A stretch of DNA of 64,000 bases from Streptomyces sp. DH12 (GTDB lineage: Bacteria > Actinomycetota > Actinomycetes > Streptomycetales > Streptomycetaceae): positions 124,001-188,000 of the forward strand of contig NZ_JAHWGT010000001.1 of assembly GCF_020873895.1 (NCBI RefSeq), given 5' to 3'. The notes under the pieces were generated by a model. The model was given only the letters and a program-made list of their open reading frames with translations. It had not been told where the DNA came from and did no database searches. Each line of letters starts with the position of its first letter. Position 1 is the first letter of the stretch. Shown here in pieces: positions 58,101-64,000 of this stretch. Position numbers and translations under genes: made by a program.

Positions 58101-58562
58101 GTGAAGTGGACGGACATGACCGACGACGAGCGGGCCGCGACACGCGGGTACCTGGAGGACGAGATGGCCCGGCTGGGCCGGCTCGCCGGCATCGCGCCCG
58201 GCCGTCTGCCGGGCTTCACGCCCTGCGACGGGGCCTACCCGTTCGTCGAGGTCGGCGCCGACGGAGAGCTGCGCTACCTCGCCTACGAGCGCGGCCGGAA
58301 GGTCCTGGAACGCGTCACCCACGACCCCGAGGACGTCCTCTACTGGGCCTTCCAGGACGCCACCTTCGAGGCCGCAGCCGTCTGGGCCCGGAGCCGGCCG
58401 CAGGACGGGGAGCCCTTCCGGGTGACGCTCTGGCGGCGTCAGTTCGCCCTGCTGCACACCCTGCGCCCCGCCTGGGCACACCGCCGGAGAGCCGACCTGA
58501 TCGCCTCGTTCCGCGACCCGGACGACATCCGCCTCGTGCCCGGACTGCCGCCGGGCACATAG
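58101..58562 (+). CDS. Imm63-like immunity protein
   Basis: A 153-residue soluble protein. The pattern YPFVEVGADGELRYLAYERG, then VTHDPEDVLYWAFQDATFEAA and LWRRQFALLHTLRPAWAHRR, matches what I recall of the Imm63/Imm61 immunity families, which neutralise secreted polymorphic toxins. No toxin gene is adjacent, so it would be an orphan immunity gene kept against neighbours' toxins. GTG at 58101 follows GGGGGAG. Confidence 0.65.
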   Translation: MKWTDMTDDERAATRGYLEDEMARLGRLAGIAPGRLPGFTPCDGAYPFVEVGADGELRYLAYERGRKVLERVTHDPEDVLYWAFQDATFEAAAVWARSRPQDGEPFRVTLWRRQFALLHTLRPAWAHRRRADLIASFRDPDDIRLVPGLPPGT

Positions 58563-58577
58563 GTCTGCGGGCGGGGC

Positions 58578-59357
58578 TCAGCCGTCGGAGGGCCTGCGGG
58601 CCTCGATGAGGGTCCTGGAGGAGTGGGCGACGAACGGGCCGTCCGCCCGGATCCGTTCGTGGAGCTCGCGGAGCCGGTCGCCGTACCGCGCGACGGTGAA
58701 GCCGGGGACCGTCCGGATGACCTTCCGCAGGAAGCAGACGACCGCGCCGACGTCGAGGAACTCCACGCGCAGCCGCTCGCAGCGCACGTCGACCACCTCC
58801 AGTCCCGCGGCGCGCGCCCCGGCCGCCTCGTCGTCGGGGTGGCGTTCGCGGCGCGCCTCGGGCCGCGCCCCCAGGAAGAACTCGACCAGCTCCCACACGC
58901 TGGCGGGCCCGACGTGCTGGGCGGAGTACGTACCGCCGGGCCGCAGGACGCGGGCGATCTCCGACCACCGCACGGTGGCCGGGTGCCTGCTGGTCACGAG
59001 GTCGAACGCCCCGTCCGCGAAGGGCAGCGGGGGCTCGACGGGATCGGCGACGACGACCACGCCCCGCGGGTGCAGCAGCCGGGTGGCTCCGGCGACGTCC
59101 GGGGGCCACGACTCGGTGGCGACCATCACCGGCGGACGGGCCCCCGGCTCGCCGGGCAGCGCACCGGCCGGTACCTCCCCGCCGCCGGTCTGGACGTCCA
59201 GGGCGGCTGACGCGCCGGCGAGGCGCCGGGCCATCTGCCGCTGGTACCCCCACGAGGGGCGTTCCTCCGTCGCGCGCCCCCGGAGCCAGGAGAAGTCCCA
59301 GCCCTCGACGGGGGCCGACTCCGCCTCGCCGACGAGCTCCTCGTACGTACGCGTCAC
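58578..59357 (-). CDS. Class I SAM-dependent methyltransferase
   Basis: A 259-residue methyltransferase. The Rossmann SAM site is degenerate: AALDVQTGGGEVPAGAL replaces the usual D/E-xGxGxG motif with QTGGGE. The later motifs LPFADGAFDLVTSRHPA, WSEIARVLRPGGTYSAQHVG and a C-terminal substrate domain are clear. I recall relatives annotated as methyltransferases with the same TGGGE motif. Its GTG overlaps the stop of the upstream hydrolase gene, so the pair is co-translated. Confidence 0.83.
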   Translation of the reverse strand: MTRTYEELVGEAESAPVEGWDFSWLRGRATEERPSWGYQRQMARRLAGASAALDVQTGGGEVPAGALPGEPGARPPVMVATESWPPDVAGATRLLHPRGVVVVADPVEPPLPFADGAFDLVTSRHPATVRWSEIARVLRPGGTYSAQHVGPASVWELVEFFLGARPEARRERHPDDEAAGARAAGLEVVDVRCERLRVEFLDVGAVVCFLRKVIRTVPGFTVARYGDRLRELHERIRADGPFVAHSSRTLIEARRPSDG

Positions 59358-60193
59358 CGCCCCGTCATGGCCCCGCCGGACCCGCCTCGGCCCTCCGGCA
59401 CCGCCACGCGGAGGAAGTCGGTGAGCAGGGCGCCGACCTCCGCGGGACGCTCCAGGCTCGGCAGGTGGCCGGCCCAGGGGAGCTCCACGTGGCGGGCGCC
59501 GGGCACGCGTTCGGGCATGCTCCGCGCGATCTCCCGGAAGTCCGCCAGGTCGTGGGCGCCGGAGACGGCCAGGCACGGCGCCCCGATCCGCGACAGGTCG
59601 ACCTCCGGCTCGTCCGGCGCGTGCTCCTCGGCCGCCGGCCCATCCGGCGCGTGCTCCTCGGCCGCGGCCGACTGCACCTCGAACGCGTGGCGCTGCATGT
59701 CCCGCACCCGCGCCCGGACGCCGTCGTCGGCCTCCGGACCGAGCCAGGTCGCCACGTTGAGCTCCACGGCACCGGCGAGGTCACCGGCCGCGAACAGCGC
59801 CTCCTCGCGCGCGTCGAAGGCGAGCAGCTCGGGCCCCGGCTCGTGGTCGGGCGCAGCGGAGCACAGCAGCACCAGCGCGGTGACCGCGTCCCGCCTGCGG
59901 GCGGCGATCCGCAGGGCGACCTGCCCGCCGTACGACGCCCCGACCAGCGCGAACCGCTCGACGCCCAGCCGGTCGAGCAGCGCCTCGACGTCCGCCGCGT
60001 CGTCGTAGGGTCCTTCGGCGACGGGGGTGCCACCGAACCCGCGGAAGTCGCACCGGACCACGCGGTGGCCGGCGTCGGCCAGCACCGGCACCAGCGGGTC
60101 CCACATGCGCCGGTCGCACACCGACGAGTGCAACAGCACGACGTCGGTGCCGCCGGCGGGGGACCGGCCGGAAAGATCATGAGAGAGAGGCAT
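59354..60193 (-). CDS. Alpha/beta hydrolase with duplicated acidic insert
   Basis: A 279-residue hydrolase. Motifs are VVLLHSSVCDRRMWD, CDFRGFGGTP, the nucleophile LVGASYGGQVALR, Asp in VSGAHDLADF and His in PWAGHLPSLERP. The cap contains a tandem duplication, AAEEHAPDGPAAEEHAPDEP. ATG at 60193; TACAGT lies shortly upstream on the minus strand, so a leaderless or short-leader transcript is likely. It is coupled to the methyltransferase gene. Confidence 0.85.
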   Translation of the reverse strand: MPLSHDLSGRSPAGGTDVVLLHSSVCDRRMWDPLVPVLADAGHRVVRCDFRGFGGTPVAEGPYDDAADVEALLDRLGVERFALVGASYGGQVALRIAARRRDAVTALVLLCSAAPDHEPGPELLAFDAREEALFAAGDLAGAVELNVATWLGPEADDGVRARVRDMQRHAFEVQSAAAEEHAPDGPAAEEHAPDEPEVDLSRIGAPCLAVSGAHDLADFREIARSMPERVPGARHVELPWAGHLPSLERPAEVGALLTDFLRVAVPEGRGGSGGAMTGR

Positions 60194-60248
60194 CCGGCGG
60201 ACTGTAGTCGAGGCACCCGCCGGCGGCCCGCCCATTTCGATGAGGGGG

Positions 60249-60287
60249 GGGGCAGCCCGGGCGCGCGGACCGCGCCCGGACTGCCCC
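60249..60287. terminator. Strong hairpin after deiminase gene
   Basis: GGGGCAGCCCGGGCGCG (60249-60265) pairs with CGCGCCCGGACTGCCCC (60271-60287) at 16 of 17 positions around a 5-nt loop. It is 16 bp past the deiminase stop codon on the minus strand. A run of eight G precedes it. Confidence 0.8.
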
Positions 60288-60302
60288 GTGGTGCGCTCTC
60301 GC

Positions 60303-62237
60303 TCAGCGCCTCCACCAGGCGTCGGAGGTGCTGCGCAGGGTGTTCGTCCCGCAGTGCACCTCGCCCATGCCGAGGTGGTAGGTGTACCAGTCGTCTATGT
60401 ACGACACCCGCATGCCGACCGTCGTGTAGGCGGCGGTCACGGCGTCGGTGAAGACGTCCCTGCCGCCGATGACCGGGCCCCACTGGCGGGGCGCCAGGTA
60501 GCGGTCCCGGGCGAGCAGGATGCCGTTGACGGCGCCGGGCACGTACGCGCTGGTCATCACGGTGTCCGCGGTCCTGGCGCGGTCCGTGCGGCGCGTCAGC
60601 TCCTGCTGCTGTCCGTACTCGCTGACCGCCCGCGGCACCTGGTCGGCGCCGAGCCGTGTCAGGCGCGGCACCCGGTCCCCGGGCGCCGCGTCCACCTCGG
60701 TACCGCGCGTGTACAGGGCCGGTATCCGCACGACCTCGGCGTCCGTGACGCCCGTCTCGCGCTGCAGGATCGCGAGGTTCGCCTTGATCCGCTGCGCGGC
60801 CAGGGTGTTGTCGGCGACGAGCCACCGGGAGGCCAGGGCCTGGTCGATGGTCTCCCTGGGCCCGGGCGTGTCCTTCGTCCCGGGCACCGAGAACATCCGG
60901 ACCTTGCCGTGCCCGGCCTTCTGCGCGTCACGCAGCAGCTTCAGCCCCGCCTCGGGGTCGGCGAGGCCGATCTTCCACCCGCGGGGGGTGGCGGCCGGCA
61001 GGAACTGCACGAACTCGTCGACGTGGCCGACGTGCAGCCACGACGTGTCCAGCAGCAGCGGGTCCTGCATGCCCTGGGAGGCCAGCAGCGTCCGCATGGC
61101 CTGCGCGGGCTTGGAGCCGTAGTCCTTGCGCTCCCCCATGATGATGCGCCCGGCGGGGAACGACCGGCCGCCGTGGGCGTACGGGGGGATGGTCTCGAGG
61201 TTGCCCATGGAGTTGAGGGTCCACTCCTCGGAGTCGCGGACCCCGGACACCTGCACCACGCCGACACCCCGGCCGCGCAGCTTCTCGAACAGCTCGCGGC
61301 CCGCCTCCCGGTCCGGCTGCGCCGAGCGCAGCATGACGCGGATGACCTGCCGCCGGCCGTCCGCGGCGGGCATGCTCACGTACCCGGGCTCGACGAAGTC
61401 CTGCGCCCAGACGTCCTGGTACTTGTCGAACGTGAGGAGGGGCGGTGCGATCCCGGCGGACTTCACCTCCTGGGCGAGGCCGGCGACGAACGCCTGCTGG
61501 CGGCGCGCGTAGTCCTCCTTGCCCGACACCTTCGTCACCATCAGCTGCTGAGCGGCCTGGAGGTGGTGGTGGGTGAGCAGCGGCGCGACGCGCAGGGTGA
61601 TGTCGTCGGTGCCGCCCTGGCCGCCGGGCACCGTCACCGCGAGGCGGAGCACGGTGCGCCCTCCCCACGCCTTCGCGTCGCGGACGACGTCGGTGGCCTC
61701 CACGCCGAACTCCACGCCGGCGCGCAGCTCCGCGCCGGTCAGCCGGGTCTTGCCGGTGACGAGGGTCCAGCCGGAGCCCCGCTTGACGAAGACCCGGGTG
61801 TTCTTGGCGCCGGCTCGGACGGTCAGCGTGCCGCTCGCGCTCGCGGGGAGGTTCGCCATCGGTACGGAGCGGACCCGCGCGAGGTCGGTGGCGTCGGCGT
61901 TGCCGTTGACGACCGCGTCGGCCGCGTCGTTGCAGGCGGCGAGCGCGGCGTCGGACAGGGGCCGCCCGCCGGGGCCGGCCGTGGGGCAGCGCTTGGTGTC
62001 GTCGTCGATGTTGGGGAGGAACACGGCGCCGCGGTCGGCGGTCCAGCCGTCCTCGCCGGCCGTGTCGGTCGTCCCTGTGACGTCGACGCGGCCGTCCCGG
62101 TCGACGTCCGCCCGCAGGTCCACCCGGGGCGGTGCCGGCGCGGCGAACGCCGGTGTCGTGGGCGCCAGTACGGCACCTATTGCGGTGAGGGCGAGGGTCA
62201 CTCGTCTCGCGTTGCTCGTAACCACCGTGCGTCCCAT
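60303..62237 (-). CDS. Secreted protein-arginine deiminase family protein
   Basis: A 644-residue exported protein. The signal peptide is VTLALTAIGAVLAPTTPAFA (cut near residue 32). Residues about 35-230 form a beta-rich domain with an EF-hand-like DVDRDGRVDV that may bind calcium. Residues 240-644 resemble the PAD catalytic domain, with all four catalytic residues: D280 (VWAQDFVEPG), H405 and D407 (HVGHVDEF), C629 (GEVHCGTNT). PADs convert protein arginine to citrulline. Bacterial relatives are widespread in streptomycetes but little studied. ATG at 62237 has no strong ribosome site. Confidence 0.88.
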   Translation of the reverse strand: MGRTVVTSNARRVTLALTAIGAVLAPTTPAFAAPAPPRVDLRADVDRDGRVDVTGTTDTAGEDGWTADRGAVFLPNIDDDTKRCPTAGPGGRPLSDAALAACNDAADAVVNGNADATDLARVRSVPMANLPASASGTLTVRAGAKNTRVFVKRGSGWTLVTGKTRLTGAELRAGVEFGVEATDVVRDAKAWGGRTVLRLAVTVPGGQGGTDDITLRVAPLLTHHHLQAAQQLMVTKVSGKEDYARRQQAFVAGLAQEVKSAGIAPPLLTFDKYQDVWAQDFVEPGYVSMPAADGRRQVIRVMLRSAQPDREAGRELFEKLRGRGVGVVQVSGVRDSEEWTLNSMGNLETIPPYAHGGRSFPAGRIIMGERKDYGSKPAQAMRTLLASQGMQDPLLLDTSWLHVGHVDEFVQFLPAATPRGWKIGLADPEAGLKLLRDAQKAGHGKVRMFSVPGTKDTPGPRETIDQALASRWLVADNTLAAQRIKANLAILQRETGVTDAEVVRIPALYTRGTEVDAAPGDRVPRLTRLGADQVPRAVSEYGQQQELTRRTDRARTADTVMTSAYVPGAVNGILLARDRYLAPRQWGPVIGGRDVFTDAVTAAYTTVGMRVSYIDDWYTYHLGMGEVHCGTNTLRSTSDAWWRR

Positions 62238-62374
62238 CGTGAAAAGTGGCGGTCTGACGACCGGCAAGAGTCGATGGAGACGCGTGGCGTTGCCTGTGTG
62301 GCGGATTTTGCCGACCGTTGGCCGATTGGCGAGGGGCCGGGGCCGCCGCGCGGGGCGGGCGGCATCGGTACGGG

Positions 62375-62403
62375 GTGCCCCCGGCGGCCGTGGCCGGGGG
62401 CAC
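62375..62403. terminator. Terminator downstream of small minus-strand gene
   Basis: GTGCCCCCGGC (62375-62385) and GCCGGGGGCAC (62393-62403) form a perfect 11-bp stem with a 7-nt loop, seven bases beyond the stop codon at 62411. Confidence 0.8.
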
Positions 62404-62410
62404 GCGCGGG

Positions 62411-62611
62411 TCAGGCGACCCGGAGCTCACACCTGCGGTAGACGCGGATGCGGCCGTGCACGGTCACCGGCGGCAGGTCCGCGAACGTCAGGCACCGGGC
62501 CCGCTGGCCCAGGCTCACCGCTCGTATGTCGATGACGGGCCGACCCACGTGGTCGGAGAAGGGGACGACGTCTCCCACGCGCAGCTCCCACGGGTGCACG
62601 TCCACCGCCAT
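62411..62611 (-). CDS. Small beta-rich protein (66 aa)
   Basis: The frame from the ATG at 62611 reads MAVDVHPWELRVGDVVPF and continues with alternating short beta strands (VIDIRAVSLG, ARCLTFADLPPVTV, RIRVYRRCELRV). Composition is normal for a protein and a strong terminator follows, so I accept it as real. It resembles small streptomycete proteins of unknown function. Longer in-frame starts up to 62707 exist, but the added residues look noncoding. Confidence 0.6.
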   Translation of the reverse strand: MAVDVHPWELRVGDVVPFSDHVGRPVIDIRAVSLGQRARCLTFADLPPVTVHGRIRVYRRCELRVA

Positions 62612-62892
62612 CGTGTTCACGGGCGGGCGGGGCAACCCCGCGCTCAAGGCGGGTGCCTCCCGGAAGGGCGATTCGTTTCTGCTTTGAACGATCCATGAGG
62701 GTCTCACCCCGCAGCTCTACCCACCGCACCCCGCGAACCCGCCCCGCGGACCGTGACGGGAGGTGTGCGCCCCGGGCGCGCGAGCCCCGACCGCGCGCCG
62801 TATCGGTCACAACACCTTCACAGACTTGCGGCCATGGTCCCGGGGACCCCGGCAACCCGGATGGCACCACCCATTTCCCAACGGGAGACACC

Positions 62893-63099
62893 GTGTTCGT
62901 CCTTGGCATCCTGCTGCCGCCCTTCCTCCTCCTCGCCGTCGTGCTGCTCGGCCGGTACGAGGACCGCATCCTGGCCCCGCCGACGAGCTCGGCCCCGCCC
63001 GCCCCGCCTCGCCACGCCCGCCGCGGCCACCTGCGCCTGGTCCACTCGCGGGAGCCGGGCGCGGCGCGGACGCGCGGTCACGGCCGCCACGCCGCCTGA
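62893..63099 (+). CDS. Small single-pass membrane protein (68 aa)
   Basis: GTG at 62893 follows GGGAG at a good distance. Residues 1-20 are one hydrophobic helix (VFVLGILLPPFLLLAVVLLG), followed by RYEDRILAPP and a basic His/Arg tail. It looks like a short membrane anchor of unknown function. Confidence 0.6.
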   Translation: MFVLGILLPPFLLLAVVLLGRYEDRILAPPTSSAPPAPPRHARRGHLRLVHSREPGAARTRGHGRHAA

Positions 63100-63682
63100 G
63101 GGCGGCCGTCCGTCACGAGGCCCCCGCGGGCGAGCGCCCGTCCGACCGCGTGTACCCGCGGCGCGGGGCGTGCCGAGTGCCCCTTCCCCACGGCTGCGAG
63201 CAGGCCCCCCGTCTCGCGGCCGTGGGGAGGGGGCACCGTCATGACCGCCGAGCGCCATCGACCGCGTCCGGGAGCGGCCCGGCCCGGCCGGCCGTCCCGC
63301 CGGCAGGCGGTCACGGGACCGTACCCGACGAACCCTCACCGGGCGGGTCCCGTCGGCGAGCACCGCCGGGGGAGCGCGGACCGGCCCCGGCGGGCCCGGG
63401 CCGACCCCTCGCGGCGGTCGCCCCGCTTACGGGGGCGGGGGGGGGAGCCACGGTGGTGGGAGTGGTGGGAACGGGCGCGTTCGGAGGCGCTCATGGGGCC
63501 GGTGCCGGACCGGCGGGAGGCATTGTCCCATGTCCGGATGGTGGTGGAAGCGAAGCTTCGACAACCTGTGAGCGCGCCCTATGCTCGAAGGGACGGGGTC
63601 ACGAACCCGGGCGGCCGCGCCCGGAGTCGTGTACGCGCCGGCAGGCCGCACGGTGCTCCACTGCGTACGGAAGGGGGCGGCC
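63100..63682. other. 583-bp gap upstream of last gene
   Basis: Frames here are Pro/Arg/Gly-rich on both strands and look noncoding. A long G tract lies near 63430-63450. The right end is AT-richer, holding the palindrome CGAAGCTTCG (63551-63560) and TATGCT (about 63582), a candidate -10 for the final gene. Confidence 0.5.
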
Positions 63683-64000
63683 CTGAAGTCGGCGAACGAA
63701 TCCGATGTCGCGTTGGACCGCGACGTTTTCATGCGTGGCCTCATCAGGGAGCTGGCCAGTTCCCTGGAGTCCGTGGTCGGACTGGAGGAGGCGTCGGGCT
63801 ACATCAGCCTCGTCGGCCAGTCGGTCGGCTCGCAGATCAACGAAGCGTACACCAGGGCGCTCGCGGTACCGCGGCTCTCCCGCGAGCAGGTGGCCGACGT
63901 GCTGGTGGACCTCAAACTGCGCATCGAGGGCGACTTCTTCGTCATCTCGCAGGACGACGAGAAGATCGTCCTCGGCAGCCGCAGCTGCCCGTTCGCGGAG
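63683..64000 (+). CDS. Methanogen-output-domain-like regulatory protein, N-terminal part
   Basis: The open frame continues past the right edge; 106 codons are visible. The sequence [20 protein letters not shown], then [22 protein letters not shown] and a strand-rich [16 protein letters not shown], matches my memory of streptomycete proteins with a methanogen output domain 1, often followed by a sensor or SpoIIE-like phosphatase. The best ribosome site (GGAAGGGGG, 63669-63677) lies five bases before CTG at 63683, so a CTG start is proposed. GTG at 63629 or 63653 in the same frame is possible but has poor ribosome sites. Confidence 0.6.
   Translation, partial: MKSANESDVALDRDVFMRGLIRELASSLESVVGLEEASGYISLVGQSVGSQINEAYTRALAVPRLSREQVADVLVDLKLRIEGDFFVISQDDEKIVLGSRSCPFAE

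Noticed and set aside
63100-63686. Extended frame leading into the final gene
   Set aside because: The 307-codon frame ending at 63686 is Pro/Arg/Gly-rich and out of frame with the recognised protein.

Overview
The window is very GC-rich actinobacterial DNA (long GC-biased ORFs on both strands, frequent GTG starts, GGAGG-type ribosome binding sites, many ATGA/GTGA overlaps) and its gene families are those of Streptomyces or a close relative. I found no tRNA, rRNA, CRISPR array, prophage or insertion sequence. About 50 genes are annotated. The accessory character (carotenoid light control, orphan immunity gene, orphan resistance-like kinase, secreted enzymes) would fit a chromosome arm, but that is inference.

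Layout. 1-3618: the edge of a carotenoid cluster, with the start of lycopene cyclase crtY, a shortened litQ, the B12-binding MerR regulator litR and divergent ECF sigma gene litS around a large inverted repeat. 3587-11621: YihY/BrkB membrane protein, small unknowns, a polytopic SCO7613-type membrane protein, an HdeD/DUF308 protein and a 55-residue protein. 11894-17790: PPK2 with a long repetitive tail, an APH(6)/hydroxyurea-type kinase, a secreted DUF5995 protein, a methionine aminopeptidase divergent from a tiny HTH regulator, and an MGT-type glycosyltransferase.

18089-30876 is the centrepiece: a tightly coupled 12.8-kb five-gene operon (DUF4132-like protein, 1719-residue partner, YehL-type MoxR AAA+ ATPase, a DUF5682-vWA fusion, SWIM zinc-finger protein). 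It matches the poorly understood E. coli yehI-L-M-P-Q arrangement and is the best candidate here for an undescribed system.

30921-34854: secreted lipase, acyl-CoA dehydrogenase and a PadR regulator with a perfect 20-bp operator. 35066-40683: a YbdK-type carboxylate-amine ligase, a tiny unannotated 37-codon ORF with a strong ribosome site, an amidotransferase of the N-acetylglutaminylglutamine amidotransferase type, and an S9 peptidase, apparently one operon. 40829-46757: secreted small protein, spore-photoproduct-lyase-family radical SAM enzyme, a DinB-like remnant, a beta-carbonic anhydrase/SulP pair, and a secreted trypsin-like protease.

47262-56932: AraC regulator/MFS exporter pair, a hypothetical protein and hydrolase, an Old Yellow Enzyme with divergent ArsR regulator and duplicated operator, an acyltransferase, an aldo-keto reductase behind a MerR-type promoter, and a two-component system. 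57005-64000: PepSY protein (probable target of the two-component system), orphan Imm63-like immunity protein, methyltransferase/hydrolase pair, secreted protein-arginine deiminase, two small proteins and the start of a methanogen-output-domain-like protein with an apparent CTG start.

All functional calls rest on reading motifs and remembered family features; no database search was run.
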